Below are positions 43,412 through 53,265 of a stretch of 64,000 bases of DNA, piece after piece; within the stretch, counting starts at the first letter, position 1, and each line of letters opens with the position of its first letter. The stretch comes from Erwinia aphidicola (GTDB taxonomy: Bacteria; Pseudomonadota; Gammaproteobacteria; Enterobacterales; Enterobacteriaceae), in assembly GCF_014773485.1 (NCBI RefSeq), contig NZ_JACXBP010000009.1, forward strand, positions 248,001-312,000, written 5' to 3'. Under the pieces are notes generated by a model. That model saw nothing but the letters and a program-made list of their open reading frames with translations, made no database searches and was not told the origin of the DNA. The translations under genes were made by a program, and so were the position numbers.

Positions 43412-43978
43412 ATGACCAGACAATTACAAAAACCTGCCATCCTTAATGTTGAGGTCGCAGCGCGATCGAAACTGTTCACGGTGGAATCGGTCGACCTTGA
43501 GTTCAGCAACGGCCAGCGCCGGGTCTATGAGCGCATGCGATCTTCAGGCCGGGAAGCGGTGCTCATCGTGCCGATCATTGATGATCATCTGATCCTGATC
43601 CAGGAGTACGCGGTCGGGCTGGAGAGCTACGAACTGGGCTTCCCGAAAGGGTTGATCGACCCGGGTGAAACACCGTTTGACGCCGCTAACCGCGAGCTGA
43701 AAGAGGAGGCGGGCTTTGGCGCGCATCAGCTGGAGCAGCTGGGTAAACTGACTATGGCGCCGTCTTATTTCTCCAGTCAGATGAATATCGTGGTGGCGGA
43801 AGGGCTTTATCCGGAAAAGCTGGAGGGTGACGAGCCTGAACCGCTGCCGCAGATGCGCTGGCCGCTGAACAATTTGCTGGCGCTGCTGGAGGAGCCGGAT
43901 TTCCGCGAGGCGCGCAACGTCAGCGCGCTGTTCCTGGTGCGCGAGTGGCTGGTGAAGCAGGGCAGGGTAACGTATTAA
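43412..43978 (+). CDS. nudE: ADP compounds hydrolase NudE
   Basis: NudE hydrolyses ADP-ribose, NADH and Ap3A. From the ATG at 43412 it has 188 residues (E. coli 186). An upstream in-frame codon would add 12 hydrophobic residues outside the family. The Nudix box GLIDPGETPFDAANRELKEE runs from residue 80, completed by AGF. The neighbouring mrcA is convergent, with a shared terminator between them. Confidence 0.96.
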   Translation: MTRQLQKPAILNVEVAARSKLFTVESVDLEFSNGQRRVYERMRSSGREAVLIVPIIDDHLILIQEYAVGLESYELGFPKGLIDPGETPFDAANRELKEEAGFGAHQLEQLGKLTMAPSYFSSQMNIVVAEGLYPEKLEGDEPEPLPQMRWPLNNLLALLEEPDFREARNVSALFLVREWLVKQGRVTY

Positions 43979-43982
43979 AAAA

Positions 43983-44009
43983 ATGCCGGGCGATTGCCCG
44001 GCATTTTTG
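43983..44009. terminator. Bidirectional terminator between nudE and mrcA
   Basis: Perfect nine-base arms atgccgggc (43983-43991) and gcccggcat (43996-44004) enclose gatt, with an A-run on the left and a T-run on the right. It can therefore stop transcription from both convergent genes. Confidence 0.93.
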
Positions 44010-44011
44010 TA

Positions 44012-46561
44012 TCAGAACAGCTCGTGGCTTTCGCCGTTATCCATCAGCGTGGTGCCGACGTCATGCACTGAATACTCCGTCGGCTGGGTGCCGTTGATAA
44101 AGTATTCGTCGCGGGTATTGCCGCCGCCGTTCGCCAGCTTGCCGGTGCTGCGATCAATCTTCACCGTCACCACCCCTTCCGGCGGCGTCAGCGGCTGCAG
44201 CGGAACGCCGTCCAGCGCCGCTTTCATGTAATCATCCCAGGCTGGCTGTGCGCTCTTGGCGCCGCCTTCATAGCCGGAGATCTGATCTTTAATCGCTCCG
44301 GAAGCCGTGGTGCGCCCCAGATCGCGGCGGTGGTCGTCAAAGCCGATCCACACGGATGTCACCACCCCAGGACCGTATCCGGAGAACCAGGCATCCTTCG
44401 AGCTGTTAGTGGTACCGGTTTTACCGCCGATATCATTACGCTTAAGGTCACGCCCGGCGCGCCAGCCGGTACCCATCCAGCCCGGTTCGCCGAAGATGTT
44501 GGAGTTCATCGCGCTCTTGATCAGGAACGACAGCGGCGTGTTAATCACGTGCGGCGCATACTCCGGCTGTTCGTCCTGCTTATGCTGAGGAACCTGCTCC
44601 AGCTCCGGTTTCGGCACGACAGGGTTAGTGCCTTCCTGCGAAACTGCGACGTTTTCCACGCTGTCTTCACTCAGCGCCACCGCTTTTTTGGTTTCGCCGT
44701 AGATCACCGGCAAATTGCACTCCGGGCAGGCCACTTTTGGCTTCGCTTCAAAGACTTTATTCCCCTCTTCATCCTCGATGCGGGTAATAAAGTACGGGTC
44801 TACCAGGAAGCCGCCGTTAGCCATCACCGAGTACCCGCGCACCATCTGCAGCGGCGTAAAGGCCGCCGAGCCGAGCGCCAGCGATTCGGTGTGCACGATG
44901 TTCTGAGCCGGGAAGCCAAAGCGCTGTAAATACTCCGCGGCGTAGTCGACGCCCATGGCGCGCATGGCGCGCACCATCACCACGTTCTTCGACTCACCCA
45001 GCCCCTGACGCAGGCGAATCGGGCCGGCGTAGCTGTTAGGCGAGTTTTTTGGGCGCCAGTCGGCACCGGCACCGGCATCCCAGCGGGAAATCGGCACATC
45101 GTTGAGGATCGACGCCAGCGTCAGGCCACGATCCATGGCGGCGGTGTAGAGGAACGGTTTGATATTTGAACCGACCTGGCGCAGCGCCTGGGTTGCGCGG
45201 TTGAACTTGCTCAGGTTGAAGTCGAAACCGCCAACCAGTGCGCGTACTGCGCCGTCATGTGGGTCGAGCGATACCAGCGAAGAGTTGACGTCCGGCACCT
45301 GAGCCAGCTGCCAGTCGTTGTCGACCTTGCGTACCCAGATCTGCTGGCCCGGCTGCAATACCTGGCTAACCGAGCGCGGAGTGGCGCCCTGTAAGGTGTC
45401 GGACTTGTATGGACGCGCCCAGCGCACCGCAGCCAGATTGAGCGCGATGTTGCTGCCGTCACGCATCGCCACGGTAGCTTCATCACTGCTGCTGGCGGTC
45501 ACTACCGCCGGGAACAGCGGGCCGTAAACCGGCAGCGCTTTCAGCGTTTTCAGGATTTGAGCGTGATCCCACGCTGGCTGGCCGGCTTTCCACAGTTCGC
45601 TGGACGGGCCGCGATAGCCGTGGCGCATATCATAGGCAATGACGTTGTCCTGCACCGAGTCCTGCGCCGCCAGTTGCAGCTTGCGGGTCACGGTGGTGTA
45701 AACCTTGTAGCCGTCGTTATAGGCGTTTTCGCCATAACGTTTAATCATCTCCTGGCGCACCATTTCGGTCAGGTACGGTGCGGAGAAAGCGATTTCCGGC
45801 GCGTGATAGTTCGCCACCAGCGGCGTGTTGCGCGCTTCTGTGTACTGCGCCTGGCTGATGTAATGCTGGTCAAGCATGCGCGCCAGCACGGTGTTGCGGC
45901 GCTGTACGGCACGATCGTGCGAGTAAAGTGGGTTAAAGGTCGACGGCGCTTTAGGCAGGCCGGCGATCATCGCCATTTCACTCAACGACAGCTGATCAAC
46001 ATTCTTACCAAAGTAAACCTGTGCTGCAGCCCCCACGCCGTAAGCGCGATAGCCGAGGTAGATTTTGTTCAGATACAGCTCAAGGATCTCGTCTTTACTC
46101 ATCATCTGCTCAATGCGGATGGCGAGGAAAGCCTCCTTGATCTTACGCATCAGCGTGCGTTCGGGGCTGAGGAAGAAGTTACGCGCCAGCTGCTGAGTGA
46201 TGGTACTGGCACCCTGCGAAGCATGGCCGGAAACCAGTGCAATACTGGCGGCACGGAAGATGCCGATCGGATCGACGCCGTGATGCTCGTAGAAGCGGCT
46301 ATCTTCGGTCGCGATGAAGGCTTTCACCATCTGCGGCGGGATTTCCTGCAGGGTCAGGGGAATACGGCGTTTCTCACCGTACTGCGCGATAAGCTCGTTA
46401 TCGGCACTGTAAACCTGCATAGGCGTCTGCAGACGCACATCTTTCAGCGTGGCGACATCGGGCAGCTGCGGCTCTATATATTTGTATAAACCATAGATCG
46501 AGCCTGCTCCCAGCAAAATGCAACACACTGCAAGGATCAATAAATACTTTACGAACTTCAC
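44012..46561 (-). CDS. mrcA: Penicillin-binding protein 1A
   Basis: PBP1A is a bifunctional peptidoglycan glycosyltransferase and transpeptidase in the inner membrane. The protein has 849 residues (E. coli 850). A membrane anchor lies at residues 7-27. The glycosyltransferase domain has FIATEDSRFYEHHGVD and GASTITQQLARNFFL. The transpeptidase domain has the active-site SNIK in RQVGSNIKPFLYTAAMD and KTGTTNSSKDAWFSGY. An OB-like insert lies between them. It is divergent from hofM, as in E. coli. Confidence 0.97.
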   Translation of the reverse strand: MKFVKYLLILAVCCILLGAGSIYGLYKYIEPQLPDVATLKDVRLQTPMQVYSADNELIAQYGEKRRIPLTLQEIPPQMVKAFIATEDSRFYEHHGVDPIGIFRAASIALVSGHASQGASTITQQLARNFFLSPERTLMRKIKEAFLAIRIEQMMSKDEILELYLNKIYLGYRAYGVGAAAQVYFGKNVDQLSLSEMAMIAGLPKAPSTFNPLYSHDRAVQRRNTVLARMLDQHYISQAQYTEARNTPLVANYHAPEIAFSAPYLTEMVRQEMIKRYGENAYNDGYKVYTTVTRKLQLAAQDSVQDNVIAYDMRHGYRGPSSELWKAGQPAWDHAQILKTLKALPVYGPLFPAVVTASSSDEATVAMRDGSNIALNLAAVRWARPYKSDTLQGATPRSVSQVLQPGQQIWVRKVDNDWQLAQVPDVNSSLVSLDPHDGAVRALVGGFDFNLSKFNRATQALRQVGSNIKPFLYTAAMDRGLTLASILNDVPISRWDAGAGADWRPKNSPNSYAGPIRLRQGLGESKNVVMVRAMRAMGVDYAAEYLQRFGFPAQNIVHTESLALGSAAFTPLQMVRGYSVMANGGFLVDPYFITRIEDEEGNKVFEAKPKVACPECNLPVIYGETKKAVALSEDSVENVAVSQEGTNPVVPKPELEQVPQHKQDEQPEYAPHVINTPLSFLIKSAMNSNIFGEPGWMGTGWRAGRDLKRNDIGGKTGTTNSSKDAWFSGYGPGVVTSVWIGFDDHRRDLGRTTASGAIKDQISGYEGGAKSAQPAWDDYMKAALDGVPLQPLTPPEGVVTVKIDRSTGKLANGGGNTRDEYFINGTQPTEYSVHDVGTTLMDNGESHELF

Positions 46562-46678
46562 CTGATATTTCCCATTTAAAGTCGATTGGGCAGTTTATAA
46601 ACAATCGCGCGGTAGTATAAAGGCAAGCCAGTACCTTGGATACGTCCTTTTGTAACTGACGATAAGGAGATCGCGTCA

Positions 46679-47506
46679 ATGGCTTTTCAGACATGGCAAG
46701 TTGGGTTGGATATTCAAAACGGGCAGTTGTGCGCCCTCGGCATCCAGCGCCGTCGAAACGGCTGGCAGCTGCGCCACTGGTGGCAGCATACGTTGCCGCA
46801 AGATACGTTAAGTCATGGCCTGGTGCAACGGCAGGACATTCTGGTCGCACTGCTGCAGCGCTGGCGCAGGCAACTCCCTTCCCGTATCTCACTGCGCGTC
46901 GGTTTCCCGCCACAGCTGGTGATGCAGCGCCAGCTGGCTCTTCCCACCACGCAATTACGCGAGCCAGAGCGTAGCAGCTACATCACGGCGGCGGCGAGGC
47001 GATTTTTCCCAATTGCACCGGAGGCGCTGGCGCTCGATTACCGCCGCGGGTGGGGAACCGATGCGCCTGTCTACCTGACGGCAGCGCGCCAGGAGGCGCT
47101 GCACAGCTGGCAAAACTGCCTGCAGCTGGCGGGCCTGACTCCGCAGGTGCTGGAGCTGACCCCGGCCGCCCTGTTCGCCTTGGCGGACAATTTACGGCTC
47201 GATCCTGCCGCCGCGCTGGTACATCGCCTCAGCGACCACTGGCTGTGGTTCGCACCGCAGCATCGCGAGCAGCCCTGGGGCTGGTGCCCGCTGGACGATG
47301 CCCCGGACTTCGCCACCCTGCAGCAGCGTTATCTGCAGGAGAGCAGCACGCTGTGGTACAGCTCGGCGCTGGCGGAGAGCTGCCCGCCCGGCACTCAGCT
47401 ACTTACCCCTTTAAGCGTGCTGCAGAGCTATCAGCCCCCGATGCCGGCGTGTGAAGGCGCGTTTGCTCTGGCGACCGGGCTGGCGCTGCGCCCGGAGGAT
47501 TGCTGA
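46679..47506 (+). CDS. hofM: PilM-like protein of the DNA-utilisation locus
   Basis: HofM has 275 residues and resembles PilM, the actin-like cytoplasmic component of type IV pilus machines. Visible PilM-like features are the start VGLDIQNGQLCALGIQRR and LELTPAALFALADNL. It is the first of five overlapping genes hofMNOPQ, which in E. coli are needed to use DNA as a nutrient and share ancestry with competence genes. Conservation beyond the N-terminus is modest; the assignment rests on position and order as well. Confidence 0.85.
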   Translation: MAFQTWQVGLDIQNGQLCALGIQRRRNGWQLRHWWQHTLPQDTLSHGLVQRQDILVALLQRWRRQLPSRISLRVGFPPQLVMQRQLALPTTQLREPERSSYITAAARRFFPIAPEALALDYRRGWGTDAPVYLTAARQEALHSWQNCLQLAGLTPQVLELTPAALFALADNLRLDPAAALVHRLSDHWLWFAPQHREQPWGWCPLDDAPDFATLQQRYLQESSTLWYSSALAESCPPGTQLLTPLSVLQSYQPPMPACEGAFALATGLALRPEDC

Positions 47507-48054
47507 TGGTATGGGTAAATCTGTTGCCCTGGCGACAGGCGGCGCTGCGGCAGCGCAAGCGGTTGTGGGGCCTGCTTGCCCTGGGGGCCGTGCTGATGCT
47601 GGTGGGGTTACTGCTGGGCGGAGTGGCGCAGCGCCGCCTCAACCAGCAGCAGATGGAGGGGCTGGCGATATGGCGAACCGGGCTTAATCTGGCAACGCAG
47701 CTGAAGGCCCGCAGCGTGGCGGCACAGCAGCAGCTTGCCCTGCTACAAAGTCGGCAGGCTGAGCGGCAGCAGCGTCTGCAGCGGCTGGCGCGCTGGCAGC
47801 AGTTTGCCAATGCGCTCGGCGCGGCATTCCCTGCCGATCTCTGGCTGCAGCAGATGGTGAAAGGCGAGCATAGCCTTGAGATTAACGGCTTCGGTCGCCG
47901 CATCGAAAGCCTGCATCAGCTGCGCCAGCAGCTGGAGAATATGCCGATCTTTCGCCAGGTGACGCTGGGGCAGATAAAGCGTAGCCGCGATCGTGCACTG
48001 GAATTCACCCTGCAGGCGCAGCTTCCTGGCGCTAAGGAACGCGCGGATGACTAA
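47506..48054 (+). CDS. hofN: PilN-like inner-membrane protein
   Basis: Read from the ATG at 47506, which overlaps the hofM stop in TGATG, it has 182 residues. A TTG two codons upstream is less likely. The N-terminal MVWVNLLPWR is the typical PilN cytoplasmic motif, followed by one membrane segment (LWGLLALGAVLMLVGLLLGG) and a coiled, glutamine-rich periplasmic part. It should bridge HofM to the HofO/HofQ parts in the envelope. Confidence 0.86.
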   Translation: MVWVNLLPWRQAALRQRKRLWGLLALGAVLMLVGLLLGGVAQRRLNQQQMEGLAIWRTGLNLATQLKARSVAAQQQLALLQSRQAERQQRLQRLARWQQFANALGAAFPADLWLQQMVKGEHSLEINGFGRRIESLHQLRQQLENMPIFRQVTLGQIKRSRDRALEFTLQAQLPGAKERADD

Positions 48055-48544
48055 CCGCTGGCTGACCGGCTGGCTGCAGGCTGAGCCCTGGCTGCGGGTG
48101 GTGAGCTTTACGCTCGCGGCACTGCTGCTGGCAGGCCTGCTGTGGCTGTGCTGGCTGCATCCGGCGCAGCGGCAGCTGCAGACGCTGGAGCAGCAGCAGC
48201 GTCTGCAGGCGCGGCGTTACTCCAGTCAGATCTCCGCGCTGCGTTTGCAACCCGCGTTGCGCACAGTGCAGCAGCAGATTGCCCAACTCCAGCAGCAGAG
48301 CGAACCCGCTAAGGCGCATCTCTTTTCACTCCCCAGGCTGCTGGCGCACAGCGGGGCGGCGCTTGAGCACTGGCACCCCACGCCGCACGGCGGAGAGCTG
48401 GCCCTGACGCTAAGCTGGGCGCAGTTTGGCGCTCTGCTGGACTATCTCACCACCCTGCAACCGAGCGTAGAAATACCCCGCTTTCGCCTGAAGCGGGCGG
48501 GGGCGCAGCTGCATCTGGTGCTGGAGCTAAACGATGCTTCCTAA
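48047..48544 (+). CDS. hofO: PilO-like inner-membrane protein
   Basis: Starting from ATG 48047, eight bases inside hofN, it has 165 residues. One membrane segment (VVSFTLAALLLAGLLWLCWL) is followed by a glutamine-rich coiled region (residues about 40-80) and a small C-terminal domain, as in PilO. Identification depends mostly on operon position. The hofP start lies eleven bases before its stop. Confidence 0.8.
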   Translation: MTNRWLTGWLQAEPWLRVVSFTLAALLLAGLLWLCWLHPAQRQLQTLEQQQRLQARRYSSQISALRLQPALRTVQQQIAQLQQQSEPAKAHLFSLPRLLAHSGAALEHWHPTPHGGELALTLSWAQFGALLDYLTTLQPSVEIPRFRLKRAGAQLHLVLELNDAS

Positions 48545-48938
48545 GCTAGCGCTGCTGCTGTTACTGCTGGCGAGCGGCAGCCACGCGCGCGACCCTTTCT
48601 TTTTGCAGGAGAGCCGCTGCCAGCCAGCGACCGGTGATGCGCTCGCGGGCTGGCGTCTGCTCGGCATCGTTGGCCGACCGGGCCACTACCACGCCTGGCT
48701 GCGTTCACCGCTGGGCAGCACGCTGCACGGCCAAATCGGCGACGCGCTGCCAGCGACCGCGTGGCAGTTTGCCGCTATCGACTGGCTCAGCGCCTCGCTT
48801 TCCCCCTCACAGGATTGCCCGCCCGTCATAAAGCTGACGTTAAAAGGACAACAAAATGCACAGGATGCTCTTCCTCTGGCTGGTGCTGATCAGCCCGCTC
48901 TCACTGGCGCAGGCGCCGCTGTCACTGGCGTTCGATGA
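48534..48938 (+). CDS. hofP: PilP-like protein
   Basis: HofP has 134 residues, the E. coli length. A signal-like N-terminus (LPKLALLLLLLASGSHA) precedes ARDPFFLQESRC, which recalls the DPF motif of PilP-type proteins that bind the secretin. GWRLLGIVGRPGHYHAWL fits the small PilP beta domain. The last 83 bases overlap the start of hofQ in a different frame, an unusually long overlap. Confidence 0.82.
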   Translation: MLPKLALLLLLLASGSHARDPFFLQESRCQPATGDALAGWRLLGIVGRPGHYHAWLRSPLGSTLHGQIGDALPATAWQFAAIDWLSASLSPSQDCPPVIKLTLKGQQNAQDALPLAGADQPALTGAGAAVTGVR

Positions 48939-50100
48939 CGCGCCCATCGGCCAGGTGTTACAGGCGTTGGCGGACTATCAGCAGCTGAATCTGGTGGTGG
49001 CTCCCGGCGTGGAGGGCAACCTCTCGCTGCGGTTGAAAGGGGTGCCGTGGCAGCAGGCGCTCTCTCTGGTGATGAAAATGGGGCGGCTGACCACGCAGCA
49101 GCAGGGCAACGTGCTGCTGGTGTTTCCCGAAAGCTGGCAGCAGGAGGAGCAGCGCAAAGCCGATGCCCGCCGTGAGGAACAACAGCAAAATCTGCCGCTG
49201 CACAACCTGACGCTGACGTTGCAGCACGCGGATGCGGCAGCGGTCAACGCCAGCCTGCAAAATGAGCGCGCCCGGCTGATGACGGCGCGCGGCAGCATTA
49301 CGCTGGATAGCCGCACCAACAGCCTGCTGCTGCGCGATACCGATCGCGCACTGCAAGAGGCTGAACGCTGGGTGCGCCAGCTGGATGTGCCGCTGGAGCA
49401 GATTGAGCTGGCGGCGCAGATTGTCACCATCAGCGAAGAGAACCTGCGCGAGCTGGGCGTGAACTGGGGGCTGAGCGGTGAAGAGCAGGTAGCGAGCGCG
49501 CTGCGCACCAGCCAGCTGCGGGTCGATCTCGGGGTGCCTCATCCGGCCGGGCGCGTGGGCTTCACGCTGGCCAGGCTCGACGGTCGCCTGCTGGATCTTG
49601 AGCTGAGCGCGCTGGAGAGTGAACATCAGGCGGATATTATTGCCAGCCCGCGCTTATTTACTTCGCATCAGCAGACGGCCAGCATTAAGCAGGGCACGGA
49701 GATCCCCTATGAGGTGGCGACCGGCAACAGCGGCTCTACCACCATGGAATTTAAAGAAGCGATGCTGGGAATGGAAGTGACGCCGGTGGTGCAGGCCAAT
49801 GGTCGGATTTTGCTGAAACTGCACATTTCGCAAAATATGCCGGGGCGCAACATGCGCAGCGGCGTTAATGAGGTGCTCACCATCGATAAACAGGAGATCG
49901 ACACGCAGGTGATCCTGAAGGATGGTCAGACGCTGGCGCTGGGCGGCATATTCCAGCAGCAGAGCGCGACAGGGCGCAGTAAAGTGCCGGTACTTGGCGA
50001 TATTCCGCTGCTCGGTGGCCTTTTTCGCCATGACGTGCGTGAGCAAAAAAGGCGCGAACTGGTGATCTTTATCACGCCGAGATTAGTGCGTAGTGACTAA
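48856..50100 (+). CDS. hofQ: PilQ-like secretin of the DNA-utilisation locus
   Basis: HofQ is a predicted outer-membrane secretin of 414 residues (E. coli 412), the expected channel for DNA. A signal peptide (MHRMLFLWLVLISPLSLAQA) is followed by N-terminal ring domains (FDDAPIGQVLQALADYQQLNLVV). The C-terminal secretin domain has QTASIKQGTEIPYEV, VVQANGRILLKLHISQNMPG and VPVLGDIPLLGGLFR. AAAAGGACAACAAA precedes the ATG. It is the last gene of hofMNOPQ. Confidence 0.93.
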   Translation: MHRMLFLWLVLISPLSLAQAPLSLAFDDAPIGQVLQALADYQQLNLVVAPGVEGNLSLRLKGVPWQQALSLVMKMGRLTTQQQGNVLLVFPESWQQEEQRKADARREEQQQNLPLHNLTLTLQHADAAAVNASLQNERARLMTARGSITLDSRTNSLLLRDTDRALQEAERWVRQLDVPLEQIELAAQIVTISEENLRELGVNWGLSGEEQVASALRTSQLRVDLGVPHPAGRVGFTLARLDGRLLDLELSALESEHQADIIASPRLFTSHQQTASIKQGTEIPYEVATGNSGSTTMEFKEAMLGMEVTPVVQANGRILLKLHISQNMPGRNMRSGVNEVLTIDKQEIDTQVILKDGQTLALGGIFQQQSATGRSKVPVLGDIPLLGGLFRHDVREQKRRELVIFITPRLVRSD

Positions 50101-50493
50101 TGCGCTTTTGGCGGCAAACGACAGAACCTGCATGTTTTTTCCCGAATTGGTCACAGTTGCGTTTGACGCAAGGGCGGAATTAGCTTACAAGGTTTAGCGA
50201 TTTTGAATTATGGGCCAGGTGCCCGCAGCAGCGAATGCTTTTTAACCGTTTTTTATCGTGCGCAAGCGGCGTAGCCGATGCAACCACATCCGGCTGATAA
50301 ATGAAGCGGACTGAAACGCGCCAAAATATTGCGTGCAATGGGCAAGGTAAATTTAATCGGTTGCCAAAACACCTTCAGTGTTGAGATAATTTTTAGTCTG
50401 ACTCTCGCACTATCGCTCATGAGGTTTCAGTTCATGTCCTGCCTGGTTTAAGGCGGGGTATCATCAACGAATTGTCTTAGTAATACCGAAAAA
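50101..50493 (+). promoter_or_regulatory. hofQ-aroK intergenic region with the probable aroK promoter
   Basis: The 393 bases hold no supported gene. A good sigma-70 promoter pattern is TTGCCA (50361-50366), 18 bases, then GATAAT (50385-50390), about 100 bases before aroK. The first 200 bases show nothing I can name. A weak hairpin-like stretch lies at 50438-50460. Confidence 0.5.
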
Positions 50494-51015
50494 ATGGCAG
50501 AGAAACGCAATATCTTTCTGGTTGGGCCTATGGGTGCCGGCAAAAGCACTATTGGGCGTCAGTTAGCTCAACAACTCAATATGGAATTTTTCGATTCCGA
50601 TCAAGAAATTGAGCGACGTACCGGAGCGGATGTGGGCTGGGTTTTTGACGTCGAAGGCGAAGAAGGCTTCCGCGATCGCGAAGAAAAAATCATCAATGAA
50701 CTCACTGAAAAGCAGGGCATTGTGCTGGCGACTGGTGGCGGTTCCGTCAAGTCGCGCGAAACGCGCAATCGTCTCTCCGCCCGTGGCGTAGTGGTGTATC
50801 TTGAAACGACTATCGAAAAGCAACTGGCACGTACCCAGCGCGACAAAAAACGTCCGCTGCTGCAGGTGGATTCTCCACCACGCGAAGTGCTGGAAGCATT
50901 AGCTGATGAACGCAATCCGATGTATGAAGAGATTGCCGACGTCACCATTCGCACTGACGATCAGAGTGCGAAAGTGGTCGCTAATCAGATTATCAATATG
51001 TTGGAAAAGAGCTGA
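50494..51015 (+). CDS. aroK: Shikimate kinase I
   Basis: AroK phosphorylates shikimate at the 3-position in the common aromatic pathway. The protein has 173 residues, as in E. coli. The P-loop is [15 protein letters not shown] (residues about 11-25). [11 protein letters not shown] and ATGGGSV bind shikimate, and the lid contains [11 protein letters not shown]. It leads the aroK-aroB-damX-dam-rpe-gph-trpS cluster. Confidence 0.98.
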   Translation: MAEKRNIFLVGPMGAGKSTIGRQLAQQLNMEFFDSDQEIERRTGADVGWVFDVEGEEGFRDREEKIINELTEKQGIVLATGGGSVKSRETRNRLSARGVVVYLETTIEKQLARTQRDKKRPLLQVDSPPREVLEALADERNPMYEEIADVTIRTDDQSAKVVANQIINMLEKS

Positions 51016-51067
51016 GTAACGCTCTGATGGCCCCGCGTGGGCGCAGCAAAAAAGGTGATACAGCGTC

Positions 51068-52156
51068 ATGGAGAGGATTACCGTAACTCTTGGGGAGCGC
51101 AGTTACCCCATTACTATCGCCGCCGGGTTGTTTGCAGATCCGGCTTCTTTTTGGCCGCTTAAAGCGGGCGATCAGGCCATGCTGGTGACCAACCAGACGC
51201 TGGCTCCTCTCTATCTTGACGCGCTGCGTTCCCGCCTCGAAAGCGTGGGCGTGGTGGTAGACCAGGTGATTTTACCGGACGGCGAGCAGTTTAAGACGCT
51301 GGCGGTAATGGACCAGGTATTTACTGCACTTCTGGCAAAGCCACACGGCCGTGATACCACCCTGATTGCTTTAGGTGGCGGTGTGATCGGCGATTTAACC
51401 GGCTTTGCCGCGGCCAGCTACCAGCGTGGCGTACGCTTTATTCAGGTGCCCACTACGCTGCTGTCGCAGGTCGACTCTTCCGTTGGTGGCAAAACTGCCG
51501 TCAACCATCCGCTCGGCAAAAATATGATTGGCGCGTTTTATCAGCCAGCGTCGGTGGTGGTCGATCTCGACTGCCTCAATACGCTGCCTGCACGCGAACT
51601 CTCTTCAGGCCTGGCGGAAGTGATCAAATACGGCATTATTCTTGACGGTGAGTTCTTCAACTGGCTGGAGCAGAATCTTGATGCTCTGCTGGCGCTGGAC
51701 GGCGCAGCGATGGCGTACTGTATTCGCCGCTGCTGCGAACTGAAAGCCGAAGTCGTGGCTGCCGATGAACATGAACAGGGTCTGCGTGCGCTGCTCAATC
51801 TTGGCCATACTTACGGCCATGCGATTGAAGCACACATGGGCTACGGTAACTGGCTGCACGGTGAAGCGGTTGCCGCCGGGATGGTGATGGCAGCACGCAA
51901 CGCCGAGCGTCTTGGGCAGTTCAGCTCACAGGATACCGACCGTATTATCGCGCTGCTGCAGCGTGCCGGTTTACCGGTGAACGGACCAGAAAGCATGGCG
52001 GCGGAAGATTATCTGCCGCACATGATGCGCGATAAAAAGGTGCTGGCTGGAAAACTGCGCCTGGTACTGCCACTGGCAATCGGCAAAGCCGAAGTGCGTA
52101 GCGGTGTGCCACATGATATGGTGCTGGCATCCATTCAGGATTGCCAAAAGTCCTGA
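51068..52156 (+). CDS. aroB: 3-dehydroquinate synthase
   Basis: AroB converts DAHP to 3-dehydroquinate using NAD and a divalent metal. It has 362 residues, as in E. coli. The NAD-binding region is [10 protein letters not shown] and [21 protein letters not shown]. Metal ligands include the glutamate of GLAEVIKYG and the histidines of [28 protein letters not shown]. It is second in the aroK cluster, 52 bases after aroK. Confidence 0.98.
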   Translation: MERITVTLGERSYPITIAAGLFADPASFWPLKAGDQAMLVTNQTLAPLYLDALRSRLESVGVVVDQVILPDGEQFKTLAVMDQVFTALLAKPHGRDTTLIALGGGVIGDLTGFAAASYQRGVRFIQVPTTLLSQVDSSVGGKTAVNHPLGKNMIGAFYQPASVVVDLDCLNTLPARELSSGLAEVIKYGIILDGEFFNWLEQNLDALLALDGAAMAYCIRRCCELKAEVVAADEHEQGLRALLNLGHTYGHAIEAHMGYGNWLHGEAVAAGMVMAARNAERLGQFSSQDTDRIIALLQRAGLPVNGPESMAAEDYLPHMMRDKKVLAGKLRLVLPLAIGKAEVRSGVPHDMVLASIQDCQKS

Positions 52157-52249
52157 TAACAATGTGCAAGCCAGCCACTGGCAACACTGACAGATGTATC
52201 ACCGTCCACAGGGTTTGGACGGCAACGCCGCTCTATGGGAGGAGGTTAA

Positions 52250-53239
52250 ATGGACGAGTTTAAACCGGAAGACGAGTTAAAACCTGACACCAGCGACCGC
52301 CGCCCGACGCGGCCGCGCAAAGCGTCTTCTGCGCCTAAAGTGCCAGTTTCCCGCCAGCATATGATGATGGGCATCGGGATCCTGGTGCTGCTGCTGTTAG
52401 TGCTGGGCATCGGCTCGGCGCTGAAATCACCGGACAGCGGCAGTGAGAAGAGTGCGCAGCAGCCTGCGGCTTCGGCCACCAGCGGCGGCGAGAAAAATAT
52501 CGATCTGTCTGGCTCCTCTTCCATGAGCGGGCAATCCGGTCAGCCGGCCACGACGGAGAACAGTGCGTCAGCCGCGGGCCAGCCTGCTGCACCGCAGGAC
52601 GTCAGCGTGCCACCTATCTCCCCAACGCCAACCGATGCGCCGCAGATGCAGACGCCTGCCAACCAGCAGCGTGTCGAATTGCCTGGCGATCTGAACAACG
52701 CGCTGAGCAATCAGCAGGGTCAGGTCGATGCAGCGGCGCAGGCCGGGCAGGGCGGTTCGTCTCTGCCTACCGGTGCTGCAACGGTGGCACCCGGTGGTGA
52801 AACCCCGCGCCAGGTAACCAACAAACCGTCAGCGGCGAGCCATCAGCCTGCACGCCAGACAACGCATGCCGCCGCGGCCCATGACAGCAAAGCGGCAACG
52901 GCGCACAAACCGACCGCCAGCAAGCCTGCAGTGAAAGAGAACAAGCCAGCGGCAACGGCCAGCCACAGTGGCGGCACGCCAGGCGGCAACTTCACGCTGC
53001 AGCTGAGCAGTGCTTCACGCTCAGACACGCTGAATGCGTGGGCGAAAAAACAGAATTTATCCGGCTACCATGTGTACCAGACAACGCGCAACGGTCAGCC
53101 GTGGTACGTGCTGGTCAGTGGCTCTTATGGCACCTCGGCCGAGGCTAAGCGTGCTGTTGCTTCGCTGCCCGCTGAAGTTCGCGCCCAGAATCCATGGGTG
53201 AAACCGGTCAGTCAGGTTAAAAAAGAAGCCGGTAAGTAA
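52250..53239 (+). CDS. damX: Cell-division protein DamX with SPOR domain
   Basis: DamX is a single-pass inner-membrane protein that binds denuded septal glycan through its SPOR domain. It has 329 residues against 428 in E. coli; the difference is in the variable linker. The cytoplasmic N-terminus is charged, the membrane segment is at about 39-59 (IGILVLLLLVLGIGSAL), and a low-complexity Ala/Gln/Pro/Thr linker follows. The SPOR domain occupies the last 80 residues (NFTLQLSSASRSDTLNAWAKK, GQPWYVLVSGSYGTSAEAKRAV). The ATG has GGGAGGAGG just upstream. Confidence 0.95.
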   Translation: MDEFKPEDELKPDTSDRRPTRPRKASSAPKVPVSRQHMMMGIGILVLLLLVLGIGSALKSPDSGSEKSAQQPAASATSGGEKNIDLSGSSSMSGQSGQPATTENSASAAGQPAAPQDVSVPPISPTPTDAPQMQTPANQQRVELPGDLNNALSNQQGQVDAAAQAGQGGSSLPTGAATVAPGGETPRQVTNKPSAASHQPARQTTHAAAAHDSKAATAHKPTASKPAVKENKPAATASHSGGTPGGNFTLQLSSASRSDTLNAWAKKQNLSGYHVYQTTRNGQPWYVLVSGSYGTSAEAKRAVASLPAEVRAQNPWVKPVSQVKKEAGK

Positions 53240-53244
53240 TATTT

Positions 53245-53265
53245 TGCCGGGGTAACCCGGCATTT
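53245..53265 (+). terminator. Hairpin with short T-run after damX
   Basis: Arms tgccggg (53245-53251) and cccggca (53256-53262) are followed by ttt. It lies six bases after the damX stop, 100 bases before dam. It could partly terminate transcription or protect the upstream mRNA. Confidence 0.65.

Noticed and set aside
43216..43509. Minus-strand frame of 97 codons overlapping the nudE start
   Set aside because: It is half antisense to nudE and half AT-rich intergenic DNA, without a family pattern or a plausible start.
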